Source: Chitinibacter sp. SCUT-21 (lineage in GTDB: Bacteria; Pseudomonadota; Gammaproteobacteria; Burkholderiales; Chitinibacteraceae). From it: DNA of 64,000 nt. Location: contig CP102611.1 in the NCBI GenBank assembly GCA_041874755.1, forward strand, positions 620,001-684,000, written 5' to 3'. Position 1 is the first letter of the stretch, and every line of letters begins with the position of its first letter. A program made the translations under genes and the position numbers. A model generated the notes under the pieces. It had not been told where the DNA came from. It ran no database searches and saw only the letters and a program-made list of their open reading frames with translations. Shown here piece by piece: positions 9,432 through 17,412 of this stretch.

Positions 9432-10235
9432 ATGTCTGACATCTTAAAAAAAATCTGGGCCACTAAGTTTGAAGAAGTGGCTGCGGCGAAAAAACTAATC
9501 CCACAGGCTGAAATCCGCGCCCAAGCTGAGGCAAACAAAGATCACCGCGATTTTGTTGCGGCGATTCGTGCTAAGCATGCCGCCGGCAAAGCGGCGGTGA
9601 TTTCCGAAATCAAAAAGGCCAGCCCGTCGAAAGGTGTGATGCGCGACCCGTTTGTGCCGGCTGAGATTGCGCCTGATTACGAAGCCCATGGCGCGGCGTG
9701 TTTGTCGGTACTAACTGACGTGCAATATTTCCAAGGCCATGCCGATTACCTGAAAGCGGCGCGTGCGGCTTGCTCGATTCCTGCGCTGCGCAAAGACTTT
9801 ATGGTCGATGAATATCAGTTTTATGAGGCGCGCGCTTGGGGTGCGGACTGCATTTTGCTGATCGCCGCTGAGCTCGATGTGAAGCAAATGCAGGATTTTG
9901 AAGCGATTGCGCACGGACTGGGCATGGGCGTATTGGTTGAAGTGCACAACGCCGAAGAACTCGATGCGGCGCTGCACCTAAAAACCCCGCTGCTCGGTGT
10001 AAACAACCGCAATCTGCGCACCTTTGAAGTCAGCCTGCAAACCACGATTGATTTGCTACCGCGCATCGTCGCCGACGGCCGCATTGCCGTATGCGAAAGC
10101 GGTATTCACACAGCAACCGATGTGCAGCTGATGAAGGATCACAATGTGCACACCTATTTAGTTGGCGAAGCATTTATGCGCCAGCCTTCTCCGGGACAAG
10201 GGTTGAGCGATTTGTTCAAACCCGTCTACGGCTAA
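9432..10235 (+). CDS. trpC: Indole-3-glycerol phosphate synthase
   Basis: A 267-residue single-function TIM-barrel enzyme that closes the indole ring from CdRP. Motifs include [38 protein letters not shown], the [12 protein letters not shown] segment and ICESG-type VCESGIHT, which contain the usual catalytic Lys, Glu and Asn positions. Normal length for a stand-alone TrpC with no fused TrpF. It is the last recognisable trp gene; trpF, trpB and trpA are not in the window. A short palindrome (ACTAG/CTAGT at 10238-10250) follows the stop, without a T-run. Confidence 0.97.
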   Translation: MSDILKKIWATKFEEVAAAKKLIPQAEIRAQAEANKDHRDFVAAIRAKHAAGKAAVISEIKKASPSKGVMRDPFVPAEIAPDYEAHGAACLSVLTDVQYFQGHADYLKAARAACSIPALRKDFMVDEYQFYEARAWGADCILLIAAELDVKQMQDFEAIAHGLGMGVLVEVHNAEELDAALHLKTPLLGVNNRNLRTFEVSLQTTIDLLPRIVADGRIAVCESGIHTATDVQLMKDHNVHTYLVGEAFMRQPSPGQGLSDLFKPVYG

Positions 10236-10304
10236 ACACTAGCGCCTAGTCAGCCCGCGTATTGCTATCTATGCTAAAACATATTGTTTTGGAAAAAGCA
10301 CAAG

Positions 10305-11615
10305 ATGCTACGCTGGCTGATCAATCAATTTCTCCCCACAGCTGACGACGCGCCCAGCGTTAGTACTCGCAGCGAAACACCCCAGACCGCCGAAATAGTG
10401 CCCGTTGCCGACAAAGTCAGCGGACTATTGCGCCGCCGTGCGATTTACAATCGGCAATGGCAAATTATTGCCTATACGTTCAGCCTGCGTGATCTGGCCT
10501 ATATGAGCCACAGCCCCGAACAAGCAGTTAGCCACGATGATATTTTGCTCAGCGAAATTGAACGCATTTTGGCCAATCAAACTCTCAATACCGCGATCTG
10601 GATCGAGCTTGGCTGGAAAAGCCTGCCTCTGTTGCTAAAACACCATTTTCATAAAGAGCTAACCATCATTGCGCACGGCGATATTGACGATACGGCTGAA
10701 GACGTCGATACAATGCTGCAGGCGCTGCAATCGCAGTATGTCATCGGAGCTACAGCCAAACGCTGGCATCAAACTCACCCCGGTATTGGTAAACAAATCA
10801 CCTTAATTGCACTGAACGTGCAATCGCCCGATTTTGCTGTTTTAAGCCAACAGGTTAATACTTGCCGCCAGATTGCTGCGCAAGCTAAGTTATGGGTTAA
10901 TGATGTAGATAGCCGAGAGGCGGCTGAGGCGTGTTTTCAATTAGGCGCAGATTTTGTTAGCGGTCGTGTATTTAATTGGCCCGAAGCGCAACAACTGGCT
11001 TTTCCCGATAGCTTTTTGCATCTGAATCGCGTGATGCAAATGGCACGGCAAAATGCGGATGCCAAACTGATTGCGGATGAACTTAAAACCGATCCGGCCT
11101 TAAGTGTACGGCTATTACGTTATGTGAATTCCGCTGCCTTGGGTTTGGCGCATTCGATCAGCAATTTGGATCAGGCGATTGTCGTTGTTGGCAATCAGCG
11201 GCTGTATCGCTGGCTGTCTTTATTGCTATTTTCATCCAAAGGCGACAGCACACTTGATCAAACCTTGCTCGAAACCGCGCTTACGCGAGCGCGTTTAATG
11301 GAAACTGCTGCAGCCACGCATTTAAGCGCCGCCGAGTGCGAGCTTTTATTCTTAACCGGTTTGTTTTCGCTACTGGATTTTTTGCTGCGCGTGCCACGCG
11401 CGGTGTTATTGAAAGAACTCAATCCTCCCCAGATTGTTATCGACACCTTATGCGGCCAATCGACTGCATTTAGCCCATTTTTACAATTGGCCGAACAAAG
11501 CGAAGTAAACTGGCCAAGCACTACTTTGCTGGAGCAATGCCAACTCACAAGTAGCGAATTTAACCGCCTGCAAATTGAAGCTACTTTGTGGACTTTATCT
11601 GCACTGGCAAGCTAG
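10305..11615 (+). CDS. HDOD-domain protein with degenerate EAL-like N-terminus
   Basis: A 436-residue protein of the EAL+HDOD (YuxH-like) layout. The N-terminal part (about 45-190) resembles an EAL phosphodiesterase fold but lacks the E-x-L motif: the expected place reads YNRQWQIIAYTFSLRD, so catalysis of cyclic-di-GMP is unlikely. The C-terminal part (about 225-420) is an HDOD domain, seen in MARQNADAKLIADELKTDPALSVRLLRYVNSAALG and the following NLDQAIVVVGNQRLYRW region. Such proteins usually act as signalling scaffolds. I use the ATG at 10305 (MLRWLINQF); the frame extends 7 codons upstream to a TTG. The gene follows trpC but looks functionally unrelated. Confidence 0.75.
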   Translation: MLRWLINQFLPTADDAPSVSTRSETPQTAEIVPVADKVSGLLRRRAIYNRQWQIIAYTFSLRDLAYMSHSPEQAVSHDDILLSEIERILANQTLNTAIWIELGWKSLPLLLKHHFHKELTIIAHGDIDDTAEDVDTMLQALQSQYVIGATAKRWHQTHPGIGKQITLIALNVQSPDFAVLSQQVNTCRQIAAQAKLWVNDVDSREAAEACFQLGADFVSGRVFNWPEAQQLAFPDSFLHLNRVMQMARQNADAKLIADELKTDPALSVRLLRYVNSAALGLAHSISNLDQAIVVVGNQRLYRWLSLLLFSSKGDSTLDQTLLETALTRARLMETAAATHLSAAECELLFLTGLFSLLDFLLRVPRAVLLKELNPPQIVIDTLCGQSTAFSPFLQLAEQSEVNWPSTTLLEQCQLTSSEFNRLQIEATLWTLSALAS

Positions 11616-11641
11616 GTATTAGCATCAAAGCAATACCTAGC
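11611..11641. terminator. Hairpin at the 3' ends of two convergent genes
   Basis: 10-bp inverted repeat GCTAGGTATT (11611-11620) / AATACCTAGC (11632-11641). It overlaps the TAG stop of the HDOD gene and lies 23 bases from the stop of the oppositely oriented Ser/Gly protein. There is no T-run, so termination strength is uncertain. Confidence 0.5.
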
Positions 11642-11663
11642 AATGGCATGATTCATATACCCA

Positions 11664-12563
11664 TCAAGATTTACCGCCACCTTTACCGCTACCACCGCCA
11701 TGACCGCCCCCTTCACCACCGCTGCCGCCGCTACCACCACTTCCGCTACTGCCACTCCCGCTACTGCCACTTCCGCTACTGCCACTCCCGCTACTTCCAC
11801 TCCCGCTACTTCCACTCCCGCTACTTCCACTCCCGCTACTTCCACTCCCGCTACTGCCTTTTCCACTACTGTCACTGCCACTGCTGCCTTTTCCACCACT
11901 GCTTGAGCTGCCACTACTTCCCTTCGCACCATCATCGCCCTTCTGGCCGCTATTTCGGCCTGCTGAATCATCGCTTTTACCTGCGTGTTCTGTCGCAGTG
12001 CCAGATTTATGCAATTCACCTTGCTGATGCTCGGCTTCAAGGCCATGTTCGACTTCGGAGTGGCTGCTACGGTGTGACAGCGCTTTTTCACTAGCTCGGC
12101 TACTAGATACAACCGCGCCCAAGTTTAGCCCCATAGACTGAGCGATCTGCCCCCATCCCATTCCCGCACTGCGCAGCGCGGTGATGCTGGAAACGGCCAG
12201 CGCCAGCTCCGAGCCTGTTGGGTTGGTGATATTGGCTTTTTGCAAACTAGCTTGCACCAAGGCCAGCGTGTTATTCACCCCGCCCCAACCCATGCTTTTG
12301 CCGCTACCTTCAACTGTGGTACTCGTGCCAGATTTACTGGTTAGCGTAATACTTTGCCCAGTGCGCAAGCCGTTCACTAAGGCATTGGCATTGTCTTGGC
12401 TACCGGCCAATTGCGTGTAATTGCCTGCCAATGTGCTACTCACTTGCTGGTTATCTTGTTTGGACGTGATGGTATTAGTTCTTTGTGCGCTGTCATCCAA
12501 AGCATCGGCAAAAGCTGCTGAGCTCAATAGCAATAAAGAACTAAAAATCAGTGTTTTGCGCAT
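11664..12563 (-). CDS. Secreted protein with Ser/Gly tandem-repeat tail
   Basis: A 299-residue protein that I do not recognise. It starts with a clear signal peptide (MRKTLIFSSLLLLSSAAFA) and a 110-residue region rich in Asn, Thr, Ser and Gln (TQLAGSQDNANALVNGLRTG). A helical stretch follows (ITNPTGSELALAVSSITALRSAG to AQSMGLNLG), then a charged His/Glu/Lys-rich linker. It ends in a low-complexity tail with eight SSGSG units and a final Gly/His/Lys-rich segment. An SD-like GGGG lies about 8-10 bases upstream of the ATG at 12563. The tail resembles flexible linkers or surface-exposed tails, and its DNA is a tandem repeat prone to length change. Function unknown. Confidence 0.75.
   Translation of the reverse strand: MRKTLIFSSLLLLSSAAFADALDDSAQRTNTITSKQDNQQVSSTLAGNYTQLAGSQDNANALVNGLRTGQSITLTSKSGTSTTVEGSGKSMGWGGVNNTLALVQASLQKANITNPTGSELALAVSSITALRSAGMGWGQIAQSMGLNLGAVVSSSRASEKALSHRSSHSEVEHGLEAEHQQGELHKSGTATEHAGKSDDSAGRNSGQKGDDGAKGSSGSSSSGGKGSSGSDSSGKGSSGSGSSGSGSSGSGSSGSGSSGSGSSGSGSSGSGSSGSGGSGGSGGEGGGHGGGSGKGGGKS
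11736..11855 (-). repeat. 15-bp coding tandem repeat, eight units
   Basis: Eight consecutive 15-bp units (one example: TCCACTCCCGCTACT, 11811-11825) encode SSGSG pentapeptides in the tail of the secreted protein. Four neighbouring units are identical and the others differ by one to three bases, suggesting recent slippage. The unit length is a multiple of three, so unit gain or loss keeps the reading frame. Confidence 0.9.
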
Positions 12564-12667
12564 GATGCCGCCCCCCTTATGCTCGAAGATCTTTCAGCTT
12601 AGATTTGGGGTTTTGCAATGCGTGGCTTTAACTAGATAAACGGATCAATCTGACGATTAGTGGATCG

Positions 12668-13918
12668 CTAATCGGTTAGCAAGATATTCTTTAGTCGCTG
12701 TTGTTGGTGTGGGCTGATGCCGAGCACTTGCTCAAAGTAACGTGTCATCGTCCCAGCCTGCTTTTTCACTTCGTGCAGCGCCGCTTTCAAATACTGCGCT
12801 TGCACGCCAAAAATCGCATGCAAAATCGCCACATCACCACCCGCGGCAACGCAGCGATCAATTAATGGTTGGTATTTGGCGATGATTTTGTCGTGGCTGG
12901 CGAGGTAATCGCGCAAAATGGTTTCGTGCGGCACGCCCAAGGCGCTGAGCAATAACACCGCAGCCCAACCGGTGCGATCTTTCCCTGCGGTGCAATGAAA
13001 CAAGGCAGGGTATTGCTCGGCAGAGCATAATGAATTTAGCCAGTGAGCATATACCTGCTGTGCGGTAGGACTAGCCACTAAATCACGATACAGCGCCAAC
13101 ATCATTTGTTCGGCGCCACCATTACCCAAATGCTGCTGCATCAGATCTGGATTTTCGAGCATTTGCACCAAATCAAACGCCAGCGTTTGCTCGGTGTCCG
13201 CCAGCACATTGAGCCAGTAATTTTCCACGCCAACCAGATGCGGGTCGGGATGGCGCACTTGCTCGCCATGCGAGCGAAAATCCCAGACGCTACGCAATTG
13301 CAATTTTGCTTGCGCTGCTTCTACGCTCACTTCGGGCAAGCCATACCACTGCTCGCTGCGGTAAATCAAACCGGATTTCACTGTGCGGCCATCGGCAGTT
13401 TTTAAGCCGCCCAGATCGCGTAGATTATTCAGACCGGCAACTTCGATCTCTCGGCTTTTCGGCTTTTGCGTTTGGCGACGCTGGGCAAAAAAACCGCTTA
13501 ATAAATGGGCAGCCTCGTGCTGGCAAACACCAGCTTCGATTTGGGTTTGGTGGTTCAGTTGGGGATTAGTAAAGACATTCAAAACACTGCCTGCAGCGCC
13601 AGTTTTCGGGTCAGACGAGGCATAAACAACGCGCTTGAGCCGAGAATGCAAAATCGCGCCAGCGCACATAATGCAAGGCTCAAGCGTGACAAACAGCTCG
13701 CACTCGCTCAAGCGATAATTCCTCAGCTCGCGCGCTGCGGCGCGAATCGCTAGCATTTCGGCGTGAGCACTCGGGTCGTGCGTCGCAATTGGCTGATTGT
13801 GCGCACGCGCGATGATTTGGCCTTGATGGACCACCACTGCGCCCACCGGTACTTCGCCTAAATGGGCGGCTTTTTGCGCTTCAGCGAGCGCTGCCTGCAT
13901 AAATTCAAGATCACTCAT
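12668..13918 (-). CDS. tadA: tRNA adenosine deaminase TadA fused to a tyrosine-phosphatase domain
   Basis: A single 416-residue frame with two domains. Residues 1-150 are TadA, the zinc deaminase that makes inosine-34 in tRNA-Arg(ACG). The zinc ligand and proton-shuttle pair is His52/Glu54 in PSAHAEMLA, and PCIMCAG gives Cys82 and Cys85. Residues 157-416 form a Y_phosphatase3-type protein-tyrosine/dual-specificity phosphatase, with the entry motif NNLRDLGGLKTADGR. The P-loop HCTAGKDRTG carries nucleophile Cys309 and Arg314. Bacterial TadA is normally 150-200 residues. Both active sites look intact and no stop separates them. I start at the ATG at 13918, with AAGG about 11 bases upstream; a TTG lies three codons earlier. 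Confidence 0.9.
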   Translation of the reverse strand: MSDLEFMQAALAEAQKAAHLGEVPVGAVVVHQGQIIARAHNQPIATHDPSAHAEMLAIRAAARELRNYRLSECELFVTLEPCIMCAGAILHSRLKRVVYASSDPKTGAAGSVLNVFTNPQLNHQTQIEAGVCQHEAAHLLSGFFAQRRQTQKPKSREIEVAGLNNLRDLGGLKTADGRTVKSGLIYRSEQWYGLPEVSVEAAQAKLQLRSVWDFRSHGEQVRHPDPHLVGVENYWLNVLADTEQTLAFDLVQMLENPDLMQQHLGNGGAEQMMLALYRDLVASPTAQQVYAHWLNSLCSAEQYPALFHCTAGKDRTGWAAVLLLSALGVPHETILRDYLASHDKIIAKYQPLIDRCVAAGGDVAILHAIFGVQAQYLKAALHEVKKQAGTMTRYFEQVLGISPHQQQRLKNILLTD

Positions 13919-13969
13919 CGGTATCAAATGCCTTTAACAAGCCGCCTATGATACCGCCAAGCGATTGCG

Positions 13970-15622
13970 CTAAGCCAACATCTCAGCCGCGTGCTGCCGT
14001 GTGGTGTCGGTGATTTCCAACCCGCCGAGCATGCGCGCGATTTCTTCGATGCGCTGTTCATGGCTTAATTGTGCAATGCTGCTGTGCACGCCGTCTTTGG
14101 CCTGTGCTTTCGCCACTTGCAAATGCTGTGCGCCGCAGGCTGCCACTTGCGGCAAATGCGTGATGCACAAGACTTGCCGGCTCGCCCCCAATTCAGACAA
14201 TAAACGGCCGACAATCTCGGCTACACGCCCGCCAATACCGACATCAACCTCGTCAAAAATCAGTGTCGGAACGTTCGCTACTTGGCTGGTGACCACTTGC
14301 AGCGCCAAGCTAATGCGCGACAATTCACCACCCGAAGCTACTTTTGCCATTGGGCGCAATGGTGACGCAGGGTGATTGGCGGTTTGTAATTCAATTTGCT
14401 CTAGACCAAACGCCGCAGGCTGCGTTTGCTCGATCAGCACCACTTCGCAGCGGCTACCCGACAGCGCCAGTGTTTGCATTTGCTCAGTAACGAGTTTGGA
14501 TAAAGTTTTAGCCGCTTTCGCGCGTTTTTTCGATAGCGACTCGGCTTGTTGGCGGAACGCCGCTTCTGCGTCGATCACTTGCTTGCGCAAAGCATCGAGC
14601 CCTTCTTCGCCGCCCAATTCAGCCAAGCGCGCCTGCCACTCGGATAGTTGCTCAACCAACATCGCAGGATCAACGCGGTATTTGCGCCCAGCGCGGTATA
14701 GCGCATCCATACGCGCTTCAACGTCGGCCAAACGATCGGGGTCAAGTTCAAGTTTATCGGCGTAGTGGCGCAGGCTGGATACCGATTCAGACAATTGCGC
14801 TTCAGCACCAGCGAGCAATTCCAGCGTTTCATTGATTGCTGGGTCGTACTGCGCCAGTTGGCTCAAACGATGCGCGACGGTGGCCAGCCAGCTTTGACAA
14901 TTCTCATCGCCATCCGATAGCGCACTCAAACCCGCTTGCACGCCGTCGATCAGGCTGGCGGCGTGGTGCAAGCGCTTGTGCTCGGCTTGCAATTCCGGCC
15001 ATTCATCTGCGGCAATCGCTAGGCCGCCGATTTCATCAATTTGCCATTGCAAACGTTCGCGCTCGGCTTCAAAACGATCAGCATTTTGCTCGGCCGATTG
15101 CAACTCGTTCGCAAGGCTGTGCCAATGTTGATAACGCTTAGCAACATCACGCGCCAAGTTGGTCGCACCCGCATAAGCATCGACCAATTCGCGCTGCGCG
15201 TCGTGGCGCAATAGCGATTGATGCGCGTGCTGGCCGTGAATATCGACCAGCCATTCGCCGACGGCTTTAAGCTGGTTTAAGGTTGCGGGGCTGCCGTTAA
15301 TGAAAGAGCGCGATTTGCCGCTGGCGTCGATAATGCGGCGCAGCAGCAATTGATCGCCTTCATCGCTAAAGCCCTGCTCGGCAAGCCAGCTAGCCACTTG
15401 TGGCAGATCACTCGTGCCAAACTCGGCGGATAACTCAGCCCGCTCGCAACCATGACGCACCACACCCGCATCGGCACGCTCGCCGAGCAGCAAACCGAGC
15501 GCATCGATAATGATCGACTTACCCGCGCCAGTTTCACCGGTCAGCACCGTTAAACCGTTGGCAAAATCCAGATCGAGTTCACGAACAATGACAAAATCGC
15601 GTAAATGCAAAGCAGACAGCAT
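13970..15622 (-). CDS. recN: DNA repair protein RecN
   Basis: A 550-residue SMC-like ATPase of double-strand-break repair. It has Walker A (GETGAGKSIIIDALG, about 30-44), the SMC signature VASGGELSRISLALQ, and Walker B (TLIFDEVDVGIGG) near the C-terminus. The two halves of the ATPase are separated by a coiled-coil arm rich in Glu, Gln and Arg (about 155-370). A GGAG lies 2 bases before the ATG, an unusually short spacing. Its predicted promoter and an operator-like palindrome lie at 15643-15683. The ATP-binding end contains everything needed for function. Confidence 0.96.
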   Translation of the reverse strand: MLSALHLRDFVIVRELDLDFANGLTVLTGETGAGKSIIIDALGLLLGERADAGVVRHGCERAELSAEFGTSDLPQVASWLAEQGFSDEGDQLLLRRIIDASGKSRSFINGSPATLNQLKAVGEWLVDIHGQHAHQSLLRHDAQRELVDAYAGATNLARDVAKRYQHWHSLANELQSAEQNADRFEAERERLQWQIDEIGGLAIAADEWPELQAEHKRLHHAASLIDGVQAGLSALSDGDENCQSWLATVAHRLSQLAQYDPAINETLELLAGAEAQLSESVSSLRHYADKLELDPDRLADVEARMDALYRAGRKYRVDPAMLVEQLSEWQARLAELGGEEGLDALRKQVIDAEAAFRQQAESLSKKRAKAAKTLSKLVTEQMQTLALSGSRCEVVLIEQTQPAAFGLEQIELQTANHPASPLRPMAKVASGGELSRISLALQVVTSQVANVPTLIFDEVDVGIGGRVAEIVGRLLSELGASRQVLCITHLPQVAACGAQHLQVAKAQAKDGVHSSIAQLSHEQRIEEIARMLGGLEITDTTRQHAAEMLA

Positions 15623-15642
15623 GGAGCGGAACGCCTCAATAA

Positions 15643-15683
15643 GAACGAACGTTCACTATAATTGAGCCTCATATTTATCGCAA
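15643..15683 (-). promoter_or_regulatory. Predicted recN promoter with GAAC-N4-GTTC operator-like palindrome
   Basis: On the minus strand: -35 TTGCGA (15683-15678), 17-base spacer, -10 TATAGT (15660-15655), directly followed by GAACGTTCGTTC (15654-15643). Read on the plus strand the latter is GAACGAACGTTC, i.e. GAAC-N4-GTTC, covering the expected transcription start. A repressor bound there would block recN. The motif equals the LexA/DinR box form known from Gram-positive bacteria; whether LexA binds it here is inference. Confidence 0.6.
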
Positions 15684-15726
15684 GCAACATGCCACTCAGG
15701 AACTATAAAGACACATGCAATATGTA

Positions 15727-16332
15727 TTATTTGTTGCTCATTACGTCAGCGATTCTGCCAGAACTTAATTTGACTGGGCCTACAGCATCTGGACGTTCTA
15801 ACTTTATTACTTCCAACTGTTTATTTATTGAATCAATTTCGAATTGAAGATCATTCATATTTCTATGATTAAAATATTCGCTTTCATCATAAATCTTGCA
15901 ATTTTCAAAGAAAGGTTTAATTTCATCAAATAGCTGGATAACATCACGATGCGACTCCGCCCCTGCAAACTGCGTTTTGACAAAATTACTAAGCAATAAC
16001 TTTTCCCCTGCAACTAAATACAAAGGCTCTCCCATCTCATGAAAATACAAGACAATGCCTTTATATGGGCCTGAATTATTACTGCCTTCTATTTTTTTAA
16101 GCAATCCAGCACTGACTGATTCAATAGATCTGAGTGATTCTGCATTAATTTCTTGTACGCGCCATCCTTTTGAATGGGCATATGTAGATGCATGTTGAAT
16201 TAAACCATTCCGAGACTCAACACTCTTTAATTTCCCAGAATAGTGAATAGTAATCCCTGCGAACGAAAAATTACTCGCAATGCATAAAAACAAAACGAGA
16301 AAAACGCCTTCCACCTTCTTTAACATTTTCAT
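15727..16332 (-). CDS. Hypothetical exported protein
   Basis: A 201-residue protein that I do not recognise. It has an N-terminal hydrophobic export signal (about 5-26, GVFLVLFLCIASNFSFAG). The mature part is mixed alpha/beta with the segment YKGIVLYFHEMGEPLYLVAGEKLL and a helical, Glu-rich C-terminus that reads like a short coiled coil (NDLQFEIDSINKQLEVIKLE). The start at 16332 has an AGG 9 bases upstream; a TTG lies one codon further up. The gene is visibly richer in A/T than recN and nadK on either side, which suggests recent arrival or weak selection. The sequence gives no hint of function. Confidence 0.65.
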   Translation of the reverse strand: MKMLKKVEGVFLVLFLCIASNFSFAGITIHYSGKLKSVESRNGLIQHASTYAHSKGWRVQEINAESLRSIESVSAGLLKKIEGSNNSGPYKGIVLYFHEMGEPLYLVAGEKLLLSNFVKTQFAGAESHRDVIQLFDEIKPFFENCKIYDESEYFNHRNMNDLQFEIDSINKQLEVIKLERPDAVGPVKLSSGRIADVMSNK

Positions 16333-16360
16333 CAACTAATACCTAATTATCAGAAATAAA

Positions 16361-17236
16361 CTAAAGTAACTTCTCGCCCCAACGCAGTTTGGCGCGAAGC
16401 ATATCGTAATAGCTATACCCATGCGGATGCAGGATACGCAGCGAGTTGGTGTAGCGGCGGATTAGCACTTTATCCATTTCCTGCAATTCAAAATCGGATT
16501 GATTATCGAAATACACGCGCGCGTCTTGGCCGCGGGTCAGCAGGAATTCGACTTGCGCGTTTTCAGAAACGACAATCGGTCGATTGGATAAGGATTGCGG
16601 GCAGATCGGCACCAAGGTAATCGCCGGTAGCGATGGGTGCAAAATTGGGCCGCCGGAGGCGAGCGCGTAGGCGGTTGAGCCGGTTGGCGTTGAGACGACC
16701 AGACCGTCCGATCTCTGGCTATATACAAACTGGCTATCGACAAAAATCTCAAATTCGATCATCGAGCCGATTGAGCCACGGCTAAATACCACGTCGTTAA
16801 ACGCTAGCGAGGTATTGATCGTTTTGCCTTCGCGCAAAATGCTGGCTTCGAGCAAGATGCGCTCTTCGGGCACAAACTGGCCCGCCAAGATATTCGGTAC
16901 GGCTGTTTCCATTTCGTGCAATGGAATATCAGTCATAAAGCCCAAGCGCCCCTGATTAATACCCATCAGAGGTATACGATACGGGGCCAACAACCGTGCG
17001 ACTGACAGCATGGTACCGTCGCCACCGAGCACAATCACCAAATCGGCCAGCTTGCCAATATGATCACGATCAACGCATTGATACGCGCTAATCTCGTGCT
17101 CTTGCGCGATTTTGCCTTCGATCAGCACTTTCACATCGCACGCTTCGAGCAAAGCCGCGAGGCGGCGAATGGGGTCGCCCAAGGATGGGGTATTGAGGCG
17201 GCCGACAAGGGCGATGGTTTTAAATAGGCTGTGCAT
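16361..17236 (-). CDS. nadK: NAD kinase
   Basis: A 291-residue enzyme that phosphorylates NAD to NADP, of standard length. The diagnostic GGDGTMLSVARLL motif (about 70-82) and the NAD-site segment DGLVVSTPTGSTAYALASGGPI are intact, and the NQGRLGFMTDI motif is also present. It is divergent from hrcA, an arrangement common in betaproteobacteria. The ATG at 17236 begins MHSLFKTIALVGRLN. No operator is visible in the 176-base divergent gap, and no CIRCE element is seen there. Confidence 0.96.
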   Translation of the reverse strand: MHSLFKTIALVGRLNTPSLGDPIRRLAALLEACDVKVLIEGKIAQEHEISAYQCVDRDHIGKLADLVIVLGGDGTMLSVARLLAPYRIPLMGINQGRLGFMTDIPLHEMETAVPNILAGQFVPEERILLEASILREGKTINTSLAFNDVVFSRGSIGSMIEFEIFVDSQFVYSQRSDGLVVSTPTGSTAYALASGGPILHPSLPAITLVPICPQSLSNRPIVVSENAQVEFLLTRGQDARVYFDNQSDFELQEMDKVLIRRYTNSLRILHPHGYSYYDMLRAKLRWGEKLL

Positions 17237-17412
17237 GGGCGGTGAAGTCTTGAATTATCGTGAAGGTGGCAGCATTAATATACCAAATTACAGGTAAAAT
17301 CGAACGCGAAACGGCGAAAAAGCGTGCTTGATCGCCTTATTTTGTGCAAACAGCGACGCCGATTGAATCGACAGGCGTTTTTTAACATGTGCTCACTCAA
17401 TCAGCCCCGACC

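Noticed and set aside
11736..11855. CRISPR-like repeat array
   Set aside because: The 15-bp units are directly joined without spacers, keep the reading frame and encode SSGSG, so they are coding tandem repeats.
11588..12094. Plus-strand 168-residue His/Tyr/Arg-rich frame
   Set aside because: It is the antisense reading of the Ser/Gly repeat, which gives a low-complexity peptide; no start signal supports it.
17237..17412. CIRCE operator at hrcA
   Set aside because: I looked for TTAGCACTC-N9-GAGTGCTAA and found no match in the nadK-hrcA gap.
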